The position numbers were made by a program, and so were the translations under genes. Of a stretch of 64,000 nt of DNA, positions 1 to 8,428 are shown in pieces (position 1 is the first letter of the stretch; each line of letters starts with the position of its first letter). The stretch is from an uncultured Opitutia bacterium (GTDB lineage Bacteria; Verrucomicrobiota; Verrucomicrobiia; Opitutales; Opitutaceae). Below the pieces are notes generated by a model, which was not told the origin of the DNA, did not search any database, and saw nothing but the letters and a program-made list of their open reading frames with translations. The DNA lies in the NCBI GenBank assembly GCA_903902745.1, contig CAIUWA010000022.1, positions 1 through 64,000 of the forward strand, written 5' to 3'.

Positions 1-1
1 A

Positions 2-78
2 TGGTGGACCTTACTGGACTCGAACCAGTGACCTTTTCGATGTCAACGAAACGCTCTAACCAACTGAGCTAAAGGTCC
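2..78 (-). tRNA. tRNA-Val (anticodon GAC)
   Basis: The minus strand folds into a full cloverleaf. The 7-bp acceptor stem is GGACCTT/AAGGTCC, the D stem GCTC/GAGC, the anticodon stem TTTCG/CGAAA with 7-nt loop TTGACAT, and the T arm ACTGG/CCAGT around TTCGAGT. A CCA end is encoded at 2-4. The anticodon GAC reads valine GUC/GUU codons. The gene lies at the window edge, so neighbours further left are not visible. Confidence 0.96.
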
Positions 79-284
79 GAAATATCGGGTCGGTTACGAA
101 ACACGACGGCAGGGGATTCCCGCAAGGAAATTATCAATGGCTTTGTGCTCCCTGACGAGGGTCGAGCCGGTCGCAATGCCCGGTGACAGTGTGCGAGTAA
201 AAACGCGGCCTTAAAGCGATCTGACAGGGTTTCCCGCACTCTTGCATTTCCCTTACCCGCAGATGAAAAACGTCCGCACACTTT

Positions 285-1043
285 ATGATCAACCTGAAGG
301 GACAGCGCATCTTAATTGCCGGTGGCAGCCGTGGGCTGGGCCGGGCGGCCGCGTTGATGGCGGCGGAGGCGGGGGCGGACGTCGCCGTGACCTATGTCAG
401 CGATGCCAAGGCGGCGCGGGAGGTCGTGCTGCAGATCGAGGCGATGGGCCGACGGGCGCTGGCGATTCGCGCCGACGTGGTGAACGAGGCGGAGGTCAAC
501 GCCAGTGTCGACCAGGCAGTAAAAACGCTGGGTGGGCTCGACGGGCTGGTGGTTTCGGCGGGAATTTTTGAAGGCGCGGCCATCGAGACCATGACTCTCG
601 AGTTTTGGAACCGAACGATGAACATCAACCTGACGGGCACTTTCCTCGCGGTGAAAGCCGCCGTGCCGCATTTGCGGAAGCAGGGCAGGGGAGGCAGCAT
701 CGTGATCTACACCTCGACCGCCGGCCAGCGGGGCAGCGAGATCTACTCGGCCTACGCCACGAGCAAGGGCGGGCAGATCATGTTCATGCGCTCGATGGCG
801 AAGGAACTCGCGAAGGATAACATCCGGGTGAACTGCGTGGCGCCGGCTTGGACGGAATCGGACATGTCCCGGGGCCCGGTCGATAAAATCGGGCGCGAGA
901 AGGTCATTGCGGGATTCCCGCTGGGCCGGATCGGTCTGCCGGAAGACGTGGCGGGAGCCACGGTCTATCTCCTGTCGCCCTTGGGAAAATTTGTGACCGG
1001 CATGACTCTGACCGTCGATGGCGGCAAGGACATGCGTGGGTGA
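285..1043 (+). CDS. SDR family NAD(P)-dependent oxidoreductase (FabG-like)
   Basis: This is a 252-residue classical short-chain dehydrogenase/reductase, a cytosolic NAD(P)H-dependent reductase of ketone or alcohol groups. The glycine-rich cofactor loop GGSRGLG is at residues 13-19. The catalytic set is Asn115 (NINLTG), Ser144 (YTSTAG), Tyr157 and Lys161 (YATSK). The C-terminus GMTLTVDGGKDMRG is the usual end of FabG-like enzymes. The substrate cannot be told. FabG itself usually sits with other fatty-acid genes, and none is adjacent. A clear Shine-Dalgarno is lacking before the ATG. A palindromic repeat follows the stop codon. Confidence 0.9.
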   Translation: MINLKGQRILIAGGSRGLGRAAALMAAEAGADVAVTYVSDAKAAREVVLQIEAMGRRALAIRADVVNEAEVNASVDQAVKTLGGLDGLVVSAGIFEGAAIETMTLEFWNRTMNINLTGTFLAVKAAVPHLRKQGRGGSIVIYTSTAGQRGSEIYSAYATSKGGQIMFMRSMAKELAKDNIRVNCVAPAWTESDMSRGPVDKIGREKVIAGFPLGRIGLPEDVAGATVYLLSPLGKFVTGMTLTVDGGKDMRG

Positions 1044-1062
1044 GGGTGTAGGCCCGTATTAG

Positions 1063-1171
1063 GTAGGGCGAGGCGTCCCTGCCGACTTGTCCGCCGTAGC
1101 TTTGGCGAAGGCGGAGCCGCTGTCTCGGACCCTGAGCTTATCGAACGGCTCACCGGGACGGTTCGCCCTAC
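1063..1171. repeat. GTAG...CTAC palindromic repeat, family B copy 1
   Basis: The ends are GTAGGGCGAGGCGTCCC and GGGACGGTTCGCCCTAC, an imperfect inverted repeat of about 17 nt. The same ends occur at 26131-26209 and 34796-34874. This copy carries extra internal sequence (about 1088-1120) containing its own CCGCC...GGCGG palindrome, so it is longer than the other two copies. It lies between convergent genes, SDR and emrA-like. Confidence 0.85.
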
Positions 1172-1190
1172 CTCAAGGCATTTTATAAAT

Positions 1191-2336
1191 TCAGCGCACG
1201 CGGACGTTGACGACGGCGGATAGGCCGAGGCGGAGGCGGTCGCCGGCCAGGCGCAGGCTTTCGGCGTCGAGCGAGATTTTGACCGGCACGCGCTGCACGA
1301 CCTTGTTGAAATTGCCGGTGGCGTTGTCCGGCGGCAGCAGGGCGAATTGGGCGCCGCTGGCGGGTGAAACGCTCTCGATCTTGCCGTGCAACTGCTGGCC
1401 CGGCACTGCATCGATGGTGATCTCGACGTCCTGCCCCGGGTTCAGCCGGGCTAGCTGGGTCTCCTTGAAGTTAGCGACGATCCAGACGTCGGTGCCGGCG
1501 ATGGAAAAGAGAATCTGGCCGGGCAGCACATAATTGCCCACCTCGACGGCCTTGTTGCCCACGCGGCCGGCCGACGGGGCGGTGATAATCGTGTAGCTGA
1601 GCTTCCGTTCGGCATCGTGCACCTCGGATTCAGCGACGGCGACGCTCGCGCTGGCGGCGGCAATCTGGGCGTGCGCCGATTTCTGTGCGGCCTCGGCGGA
1701 ACCGAGGCTGGATTCGGCGGCGGTGACGTTCGCTTCGTTGGCCGCGCGCGCGGCCTCGGCCGCGGCGAAGGTATTGCGGGCGGTGTCCAGGTCCGATTGT
1801 GCGATCACGCCGCCCTTGGTGAAGAGCTGCTCGTTGCGGTTGAGGGTAAGCCGGGTGAGTTCGAGCTGGGCGACAGTTTGCGTCAATTGCGCCTTGGCCT
1901 GCAGCACCCGGGCCTTCGCCTCGGCGATCTGGGTGTCGGCTTGGACGGCGGCGGCGCGCGTCTGGGTTTCCTGCGCGCGGGCCTGCTCCAGTCCGGCGTG
2001 GCTTTTCTGCACGGCGAGCTGGGCCTCAAGCGGGTTGAGCCGCACCAACACGTCGCCGGCCTTGACGGCCTGGTTTTCCGCCACGAGCACCTCCTTTACC
2101 TGGTTCTGGAGCTGCGGGCTGATCTGGTGCAGATGTCCGACGATGTAGGCGTCGTCGGTTTCGACGAAATGGTAGTTGTGGATCATCAGCCGGCCCAGCC
2201 AGACAGCGAGGGCGAGCACGACGATGATGAGTAAGGCGGGCTTCCCGTAGGCCTGCAGGGCGCTCCGGGCAGGCGGTTGCTCTACGGCCACGCCGGTATT
2301 GGACGTGGAGGGACTTTCGGCGGACGAGGCGTTCAT
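1191..2336 (-). CDS. HlyD/EmrA-type membrane fusion protein
   Basis: This 381-residue periplasmic adaptor belongs to a drug exporter. It has a short cytoplasmic N-terminus, one membrane anchor at about residues 33-51, and then the TDDAYIVGHL segment that begins the biotinyl-lipoyl-like domain in EmrA proteins. A long Ala/Gln-rich coiled-coil hairpin spans about residues 95-230, followed by the second lipoyl half and a beta-barrel (APSAGRVGNKAVEVGNYV). It starts 12 nt after the EmrB-type transporter stop, as third gene of a tetR-emrB-emrA operon. It should connect that inner-membrane pump to an outer-membrane channel of the TolC type. No channel gene is in this operon; the TolC-like gene at 21.6 kb belongs to another pump. 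Confidence 0.92.
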   Translation of the reverse strand: MNASSAESPSTSNTGVAVEQPPARSALQAYGKPALLIIVVLALAVWLGRLMIHNYHFVETDDAYIVGHLHQISPQLQNQVKEVLVAENQAVKAGDVLVRLNPLEAQLAVQKSHAGLEQARAQETQTRAAAVQADTQIAEAKARVLQAKAQLTQTVAQLELTRLTLNRNEQLFTKGGVIAQSDLDTARNTFAAAEAARAANEANVTAAESSLGSAEAAQKSAHAQIAAASASVAVAESEVHDAERKLSYTIITAPSAGRVGNKAVEVGNYVLPGQILFSIAGTDVWIVANFKETQLARLNPGQDVEITIDAVPGQQLHGKIESVSPASGAQFALLPPDNATGNFNKVVQRVPVKISLDAESLRLAGDRLRLGLSAVVNVRVR

Positions 2337-2348
2337 GGTATTTTAATT

Positions 2349-3995
2349 TTAATGGGCGGCGGCCGCGGCCTCGCGGTTGCCGCCCTTGCCGAGCAGGAAG
2401 AGCAGGGGCAGGGTGATCACAAAGGCGATGGCGACATAGCCGAACACGTCGGCAAACGAGAGCAGCGTGGCCTGGGCATTGATCGTGTTGTCGACCATCT
2501 TCAGGGCCTGGTGCTGCGCCCGGACCGGGTCGCCCGAGTGCAGGATGAAGCTGAAGTCAAAAAGTTGCAGGCGACTCGCGAGGGCCGGGCCGAACGTCTG
2601 CATCTGGGTGGACGGGCCGCCACCCATGGGGGAGACCTTTTCCACCAGGATCGCACGGTGCACCGCCTCGCGGTGGGCGAGCATCGTCGTGATCAGCGCG
2701 ATGCCGATGCTGCTGCCCATCTGGCGCATGAGATTGTAGAAGCCCGAGCCGGCGGAGATGTCGCTTTTCGGCAGCGAGCCGAGCGTGGCGATGCTGAGCG
2801 GCACGAACATGGTCACGCTGCCCAGGCCGCGCAGGATGAGCGGCCAGAACAGCGAGCTGGTACTGGTGGAGGGATTGATGTCGGCCAGCAGGAAGGCGGT
2901 GCCCGCGGTCATCAGCGCGCCCATCCCAATCAGCAGGCGGGCGTCGATCCGCCCTCCGATCCGGCCCATCGCGAGCATGGTCGCGGCCGAGGCGAAGGCA
3001 CCGGGCATGAGGAGCAGGCCGCTCTGTGTGGCGGTGAAATGCAGGTAGTCCTGCACGAAGACGGGCACGGCAAACATGACACCGTAAAGCCCCATGCCGA
3101 GCACGAGGGAATAGACGCTGCCGGCGGCCAGCGAACGATGACGCAGCACGCGCAGGTCGACCGCCGGATGCTCCGTGGTAAGCTCGCGCCAGATGAACAG
3201 GGCGGTGCCGATCACCGCCACGGCCGCCATGCCGATGATGAAGCGCGAGCTGAACCAGTCTTCCCCCTGGCCCTCCTCCAGCATAGTCTGGAAACAGGCG
3301 AGCCCGAGCGTTAGCAGCCCGATGCCGGCCCAATCGACGCTCGAGTGCTCCAGCTGGGACTCCTCATCCCGCGGCAGAAAAATGATCGCGGCGATCACGG
3401 CGAGGATGCCCACCGGCAGGTTGATGAAAAAAATCCAGCGCCAGCCGAGCGAGTCGGTGAGATAGCCGCCGAGCACAGGGCCGAGGGCGGGGCCGGCGAT
3501 CACGCCGATGCCGAAGAGCGCCTGGGCGGCGGGCTGCTCCTTCTTGGGAAAGGTTTCGAACAGCAGCGACTGCGCCTTGGCCAGCAGGCCGCCGCCGCAG
3601 AGGCCCTGCAGGATGCGGGCGGCGATCAAAAATCCCAAATTGGGCGCCAGCCCGCAGAGTACCGAGGAGGCGGTGAAACCGATGAGCGAAAAAAGCAGGT
3701 ACGTCTTGCGACCGAAACGGTCACTCAGCCAAGCGGTCAGCGGGATCATCACGACGTTTGCACAGGCGTAACCGGTGGAGATCCAGCCGACCTCCGAAAG
3801 TGTGGAGCCCAGGTTGCCCTGGATGTCGGGCATCGCGACGTTGACGATGCTGGTGTCGATCACCTCGAGGATGGCTCCCAACGCGGCGGTGATGGCAATC
3901 ACCCATTTCAAGGTGCCGCGGCGCGCCAGCCGCGCCGCGAGCGGCGAAAGTAACCTGGGATCGGACCCATAGAGTCCGCTGAGGGGAGCACTCAT
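2349..3995 (-). CDS. DHA2 family MFS multidrug transporter (EmrB/QacA type)
   Basis: This 548-residue inner-membrane protein has the 14-helix pattern of DHA2 drug/proton antiporters. The N-terminal DTSIVNVAMPDI is the characteristic helix-1 motif, SDRFGRKTYLL is MFS motif A, and GPALGPVLGGYLTDSLGWRW is the antiporter motif C region. An insert with MGGGPSTQM near residue 460 corresponds to the large loop before helix 14. It sits between the TetR regulator (5 nt upstream) and the membrane fusion protein (12 nt downstream). This makes an EmrAB-like tripartite exporter under TetR control. The drug or metabolite exported cannot be inferred. Confidence 0.94.
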   Translation of the reverse strand: MSAPLSGLYGSDPRLLSPLAARLARRGTLKWVIAITAALGAILEVIDTSIVNVAMPDIQGNLGSTLSEVGWISTGYACANVVMIPLTAWLSDRFGRKTYLLFSLIGFTASSVLCGLAPNLGFLIAARILQGLCGGGLLAKAQSLLFETFPKKEQPAAQALFGIGVIAGPALGPVLGGYLTDSLGWRWIFFINLPVGILAVIAAIIFLPRDEESQLEHSSVDWAGIGLLTLGLACFQTMLEEGQGEDWFSSRFIIGMAAVAVIGTALFIWRELTTEHPAVDLRVLRHRSLAAGSVYSLVLGMGLYGVMFAVPVFVQDYLHFTATQSGLLLMPGAFASAATMLAMGRIGGRIDARLLIGMGALMTAGTAFLLADINPSTSTSSLFWPLILRGLGSVTMFVPLSIATLGSLPKSDISAGSGFYNLMRQMGSSIGIALITTMLAHREAVHRAILVEKVSPMGGGPSTQMQTFGPALASRLQLFDFSFILHSGDPVRAQHQALKMVDNTINAQATLLSFADVFGYVAIAFVITLPLLFLLGKGGNREAAAAAH

Positions 3996-4000
3996 CGTCG

Positions 4001-4609
4001 TCAGGCGGCGCCGGCGGAACCGCGCAGAAGGAGATCGACTGCGGCCGCGCGATAGGCGGCGGCCGGGTACTCGCGTTGGACGTGGGCGGAGGCCCGCCGC
4101 AGGACGCCGGTGAAGATCATGCCGTTGAAGAGGTCGGCGAGGATGATGGGATTGACGTCCCGTGGCAGCGCCCGGGCTGTCACCGCCGAATCCAACCGGG
4201 CGATCAGCGCCTCGCGGAGCGGACGGAAGATGGCCTTGAACACCTGGCGTTCATGGTCGCCGTGATGGTGGATTTCTCCGATCATGGCGCGGATCAAGGG
4301 CAGGTTGGCTTGGAGGAGCTTGTCGTAACTGCGGGCATGGGCGGCCAAGTCGGTGCGGAGATCGCCAGTCGGGCGCGGGAGGAAGGAGCGGGCCTGGGCC
4401 GCCGGCAGCCCGAAATTCTGGCCGACCACGGCGTCGAGCAGGCGCTCCTTGCTCTGGAAAAGACGGAAGAGCGTGACCTCGTTCACGCCGGCCTCCCGGG
4501 CGATGGCGCGGGTCGTGGCACCGGTGAGCCCGTCCCGGGCAAACACGCGCGCGGCGGCGTCGAGCAGGCGCTGGCGGGCGGGGGGACGGGCTTTGGCCGG
4601 GCGGGTCAT
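4001..4609 (-). CDS. TetR/AcrR family transcriptional regulator
   Basis: This 202-residue protein has an N-terminal TetR DNA-binding domain. The helix-turn-helix covers about residues 30-52 (TTRAIAREAGVNEVTLFRLF followed by QSKERLL). The variable C-terminal ligand domain is helical. It is the first gene of the operon with the EmrB-like pump, starting 5 nt before it. A perfect inverted repeat lies two bases upstream of its ATG and overlaps the predicted promoter, so it probably represses its own operon until it binds a substrate of the pump. The leader is very short and has no Shine-Dalgarno; the ATG is nevertheless the best start because it places the HTH at the usual distance. Confidence 0.93.
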   Translation of the reverse strand: MTRPAKARPPARQRLLDAAARVFARDGLTGATTRAIAREAGVNEVTLFRLFQSKERLLDAVVGQNFGLPAAQARSFLPRPTGDLRTDLAAHARSYDKLLQANLPLIRAMIGEIHHHGDHERQVFKAIFRPLREALIARLDSAVTARALPRDVNPIILADLFNGMIFTGVLRRASAHVQREYPAAAYRAAAVDLLLRGSAGAA

Positions 4610-4610
4610 G

Positions 4611-4632
4611 AATGCAAGTGGTTGCTTGCATT
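4611..4632 (-). promoter_or_regulatory. Probable TetR operator (perfect inverted repeat)
   Basis: AATGCAAG (4611-4618) and CTTGCATT (4625-4632) form a perfect 8-bp inverted repeat with a 6-nt centre, immediately upstream of the tetR-type ATG. It covers the end of the -10 box and the likely start of transcription, the usual place for an autorepressor site. Confidence 0.7.
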
Positions 4633-4657
4633 AGAACCAGCCGGGTGGAAAAAACAA
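4630..4657 (-). promoter_or_regulatory. Predicted sigma70 promoter of the efflux operon
   Basis: Read on the minus strand, TTGTTT (4652-4657) and TCTAAT (4630-4635) are separated by 16 nt. Transcription would start inside the inverted repeat at 4611-4632, leaving a leader of roughly 15-20 nt. This is a match to consensus only. Confidence 0.45.
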
Positions 4658-4677
4658 GCCGCTTTGATAAAATCCGC

Positions 4678-4754
4678 TGAACCGCGAAGGACACGAAGTG
4701 GCGCGCAGGAAGAAGCATTTCAGGGCCCGGAACTTCGCGGGCCTTCGCGGTTCA
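4678..4754. repeat. Intergenic palindrome, family F (CGCGAAG type) copy 1
   Basis: TGAACCGCGAAGG (4678-4690) is repeated perfectly inverted at 4742-4754, with further CGAAG/CTTCG pairing inside. It lies between the divergent tetR-type operon and recN. Related palindromes occur at 10578-10691, 12931-13047, 40470-40553 and 44140-44230. Confidence 0.75.
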
Positions 4755-4808
4755 TCGATCCGAATCTGCCGCTTGTAAGCCGGCGGGTTTTCATGCCCTT
4801 ATGGCGGC

Positions 4809-6467
4809 ATGCTCCAGTCGCTCCGCATCCGGAACCTCGCCCTGCTCGAGGAGGTGGCCCTCGATTTCGAGGCCGGCTTCACCGCGGTCACGGGCGAGAC
4901 CGGGGCGGGCAAGAGCATCCTCCTCGGGGCGCTGAGCCTGCTGGCCGGCGAGCGGGCGGACAAAACCATCATTCGTCAGGGCGCACCCGCGACTGAGGTG
5001 GAGGCATCGCTGTATTTTGAGGACTCGAAGAAAGTCGACGCGTTGCTGGCCGAGCTCGACCTGCCGCCGTGCGAGGAAGGCATCCTGATTTTGAAGCGCA
5101 GCTTGCCGCGCGACAAGGCGCCCAAGCTCACGGTCAACGGCAGCCTCGCCACGCTCGCGGCCCTCCAACGGCTCGGCGAGCACTGGATCGATTTCCACGG
5201 CCCGGGTGAGCCGCGCCGCCTGCTCAAGGAAAACTGCCAGCTCGAGCTCCTCGACCTCTTTGGCCGCGCGGGCGACACGCTCGCGGGCTACCAAACGAGC
5301 TACCGGGCCTGGCGCGACCTTATCGCCGAGCAGGACCGCATCGCGCAGGAGACGAAGCTCGCGCCCGACCAGGTCGAGTTTCTCCAGAACCAGCTCGCGA
5401 AGATGGACGCATTGGAGCTGACCGACGAGGCGGTGGAAGCGCTCGAGCGCGATTTCCAGCGCATGAACCGCGCGCAGGAATTGATCGAGCTTTCCTCGGC
5501 GCTCGCCGCCGGGCTGACCGGTGAGGAGGGCGTGCAGGGCCGCATCGCCGCGCTGCTGCGCGAATCGCGCCAGCTGGAAGGCATCGACTCCGCCAGCAAG
5601 CCGCTGGGCGACCGTCTGTCCTCGGTGGCGGTGGAATTGAATGACCTGGGAGCGGAGTTTGCGGCGCTCAGTCAGCAGTTGCAATTTGACCCCGAGCAGG
5701 CCGAGCAGCTCACGACGCGGATGAACACGTGGCTCGAAATGAAGCGCAAACACGGCGGTGACCTGCCGGCCGTGCTCGCCGCGCGCGACGAGCTGCGCCG
5801 TCGCTTGGAAGTGCAGGGCGATTTGGCCGGGACGATGGCGCGAATGGAGAAGCAAATTGTCGAGGCCGGCCGGGCGGTGAAGAAGGAGGCCCAGGCGCTG
5901 CGCGCCGTGCGTGAAAAGGCGGCGAAGGAGCTCGCGAAGGTCGCGGCGAAGGGCATTGCGCAGCTCGGCTTCAAGAAGGCGGACTTCCAGATCAGGATCG
6001 TGCCGCTGCCGGAGCCGGGGCCGACAGGTGACTGCGGCTGCGAGTTTTTGTTTTCCCCCAACGTCGGTGAGGCGCCGCTGCCGCTCAACCGCATTGCCTC
6101 CAGCGGCGAACTCGCCCGCGTGATGCTGGCGCTCAAGACCGTGCTGGCCGACATCGACGGTGTGCCGCTGCTGGTGTTCGACGAGGTTGACGCCAACGTC
6201 GGTGGCGAGATCGGCCGCGTGGTCGGAGAAAAGATGGCGGCGATTGCGCAGAACCACCAGGTGCTGTGTGTCACGCACCTGCCGCAGGTGGCGGCGCAGG
6301 CGACGTGTCATCTCGTTGTCACAAAGGATCAATCGAAGGACCGCACCGTTGTGGCAATCGCGCCGATTCAGGCCAACCGCAAGGCCCGCGTGAGCGAACT
6401 CGCCCGCATGCTCGGCGACCGGAATGCGAAGTCGGCGATCGCCCATGCCGAAGAACTACTGAGGTAG
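4809..6467 (+). CDS. recN: DNA repair protein RecN
   Basis: This 552-residue SMC-like ATPase takes part in recombinational double-strand break repair; E. coli RecN has 553 residues. The Walker A motif GETGAGKS is at residues 29-36. A coiled-coil middle section of about residues 155-380 follows. The C-terminal head holds the ABC signature region (IASSGELARVMLALK) and Walker B with LLVFDEVDANVGGEIG, then a switch histidine (VTHLPQVA). It is a single gene with no partner alongside. The stop codon TAG lies within GTAGGGCGG, the edge of a palindromic repeat. The ATG at 4809 is chosen because MLQSLRIRNLAL is the conserved start. Confidence 0.97.
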   Translation: MLQSLRIRNLALLEEVALDFEAGFTAVTGETGAGKSILLGALSLLAGERADKTIIRQGAPATEVEASLYFEDSKKVDALLAELDLPPCEEGILILKRSLPRDKAPKLTVNGSLATLAALQRLGEHWIDFHGPGEPRRLLKENCQLELLDLFGRAGDTLAGYQTSYRAWRDLIAEQDRIAQETKLAPDQVEFLQNQLAKMDALELTDEAVEALERDFQRMNRAQELIELSSALAAGLTGEEGVQGRIAALLRESRQLEGIDSASKPLGDRLSSVAVELNDLGAEFAALSQQLQFDPEQAEQLTTRMNTWLEMKRKHGGDLPAVLAARDELRRRLEVQGDLAGTMARMEKQIVEAGRAVKKEAQALRAVREKAAKELAKVAAKGIAQLGFKKADFQIRIVPLPEPGPTGDCGCEFLFSPNVGEAPLPLNRIASSGELARVMLALKTVLADIDGVPLLVFDEVDANVGGEIGRVVGEKMAAIAQNHQVLCVTHLPQVAAQATCHLVVTKDQSKDRTVVAIAPIQANRKARVSELARMLGDRNAKSAIAHAEELLR

Positions 6468-6487
6468 GGCGGGTCGCTGACCCGGTT
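6464..6487. repeat. REP-like element (GTAG + palindrome) overlapping recN stop
   Basis: GTAG is followed by the imperfect hairpin GGCGGGTC-GCT-GACCCG. The TAG of GTAG is the recN stop codon. The layout matches REP elements, which are a GTAG-type tetranucleotide next to a palindrome. A close relative is at 52319-52343. Confidence 0.6.
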
Positions 6488-6526
6488 TGGGCGGCTCAAC
6501 GCCGGCTATCCCCCACCGTCGCATGG

Positions 6527-8428
6527 TCACTGGATGTCGTAGATCTCGATCAGGGCGTTGCCCGTGGTCTGGTTCGCGCCGGCGACTTGGACGGTATAGG
6601 CCCCGGCCGGCAAAGTGATGAGCAGAGCGGCATCCTTGCTGCCGGCATTGAGAGCAAAGGGCCCTGGGATAGCCGCCGCGGCCGCCGCGTTGGGCTCGTC
6701 CCCCCAGTCATCGTTTTTCGCCACCACTACATCCTGGCCGTTGATTGTCGTGTGAATCTCCATCACGGGATCGGCGAGGGTACCACCGACGTTGAACGGG
6801 GCACTGCCAAGGGTGGGGCCGACCCCGCGGATCAACAGGGTCTTCGGCGTATTGCCGCTGATGATGAACCCCGCGATAAGCACGCTGTCGCCCGTCCCGG
6901 AAAAATTAAGGGTGGAAACGTTGACCAGCCGGGGCGAATTGCCCGGACCGACATCGTAAACCTCCACCAGGGTTACGCCGACCACACTGTTCACGTCGTT
7001 TACCAAGGCAGTGCGATCGCTGTCCACATTGAGCAGGAGCGCGGCGTCCTTGCTGCCGGCAAGGAAGGGAAAGGGACCGGGGATGGCGGCGATGGCCGCG
7101 GCGTTGGGATCCAAGCCCCAGTTGTCATTGCTCGCCACCACCACATCCTGGCCGTTGATCTTCTGGTGCACCTGCAAAATCGGGTCGGGCAGCGTGCCGG
7201 GCACGCCCAAGGCGCCCAGCGTCGGACCCGAGGCGCGGATAAGCAGAGATTTGCCGCCCCCGCTGACGATAAAGCCGACTGTCAGCGACTGGCCGCCGAC
7301 ACCGGCAGGAGCCCGCACTGAGAGGTTTGCGATTCTCCCGGGGTTGGGCGTGTCCACCACCAGCTGCGCATAACGGCTCGTCACGGGACTGCCCGATGTG
7401 GTCACCACGACCGTGTAGTAGGCGGCGTCGCCGGGCTGCAGATTGGACAGCGTCAGGGTGCTCGCCGTGGCTCCGGCTATCGCCGTACCGTTCTTCTGCC
7501 ACTGATAGGTGAGATTGGACCCGGTTGCCGTGACCCCAAACGTTACCGCGCCGCCCGGAGCCACAGTCTGGCTCAGCGGCTGGATCGTGATGACGGGTGC
7601 CGCAGGAAGGGGCGGATTGACGGTGAGCAGCGCGTTGCTGCTCGTGGCGGATCCGAGGCTGTTGGTCACGACGACCGCATAGATCCCCGCGTCGCCAAGC
7701 TTGACCGGTGAAAAGGTGAGCGAGGAACCCGTGGCTCCGGCGATCGGCACGCCGTCTTTTTTCCACTGAAAAGTTGGGGCCGGAGAGCCGGATACTGTCA
7801 CACTCAGCGTGACGATCGTACCGGCATCCACGGTCTTGATGGCCGGCTGTGAAACAATCGCGGGGGCGGTGCCCGAGTTGCCGATCACGATGATGGACGT
7901 TGAACCGGGAGTGACGCTTCCGGTCCGGTTGGTATTTTGCCAGGCGTCGACGGTGAAATTATAAGTGCCCGCCTTGGTAGGGACGCCGGAGATCGTTAAT
8001 ACGCCCTGCGTCGGGATCGCATTGTTGATGACCAGGAGGTTTCCGCTCAGGGTGGCACCCTGGGCGGTTATGCCGGGAGGAAGCGTGTTCGTAATATCCC
8101 ACGATTGGGCAAAGGTTACGCTTGGCCCGGTCACGGTCACATTCATTTTAAACGGCTGGCCGGCCGTCGCTGTCGCGGGAGTGTTAATATCAGCCACCAG
8201 ATAAGCCGTGGAGGCGGAGGCCCCGGCCAGGGAGTCGACCGCACCCAGGACAGCAGCCGTAGCCGCGGCGGAGCGCAGGAATACATTGAGCGGCGATTCG
8301 AGCACATAGTCGGCGGCAGCCACGGCGACGCGAATCGCCGGTGTTCTTTGGCAGACCATCGCAAGTACTGCGGCCGGCAGACGAAACCGCTCGAGGCGTG
8401 AAAGAAGCAACGATTTGAGATTTAGCAC
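6527..8428 (-). CDS. Exported Ig-repeat protein of the Opitutaceae surface-protein type
   Basis: This is a 633-residue protein with a GTG start. Residues 1-75 form an unusual export region (MLNLKSLLLSRLERFRLP, then a hydrophobic stretch ending near LGAVDSLAGAS), a form I associate with Opitutaceae secreted proteins. It continues with a putative beta-sandwich (about 80-185), two Ig-like domains (about 188-272 and 275-358, each with W-K/Q-K-x-G and DAG/GDAAxYxVVVT motifs), and two tandem modules of about 130 residues beginning RIANLSVRAP and RLVNVSTLNF. Both modules contain LLIRxxGPTLG, INGQDVVVA and AAIPGPF, and end in EVYD/EIYD. The likely role is adhesion or carbohydrate contact at the surface. 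No enzyme domain is visible. Confidence 0.8.
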   Translation of the reverse strand: MLNLKSLLLSRLERFRLPAAVLAMVCQRTPAIRVAVAAADYVLESPLNVFLRSAAATAAVLGAVDSLAGASASTAYLVADINTPATATAGQPFKMNVTVTGPSVTFAQSWDITNTLPPGITAQGATLSGNLLVINNAIPTQGVLTISGVPTKAGTYNFTVDAWQNTNRTGSVTPGSTSIIVIGNSGTAPAIVSQPAIKTVDAGTIVTLSVTVSGSPAPTFQWKKDGVPIAGATGSSLTFSPVKLGDAGIYAVVVTNSLGSATSSNALLTVNPPLPAAPVITIQPLSQTVAPGGAVTFGVTATGSNLTYQWQKNGTAIAGATASTLTLSNLQPGDAAYYTVVVTTSGSPVTSRYAQLVVDTPNPGRIANLSVRAPAGVGGQSLTVGFIVSGGGKSLLIRASGPTLGALGVPGTLPDPILQVHQKINGQDVVVASNDNWGLDPNAAAIAAIPGPFPFLAGSKDAALLLNVDSDRTALVNDVNSVVGVTLVEVYDVGPGNSPRLVNVSTLNFSGTGDSVLIAGFIISGNTPKTLLIRGVGPTLGSAPFNVGGTLADPVMEIHTTINGQDVVVAKNDDWGDEPNAAAAAAIPGPFALNAGSKDAALLITLPAGAYTVQVAGANQTTGNALIEIYDIQ

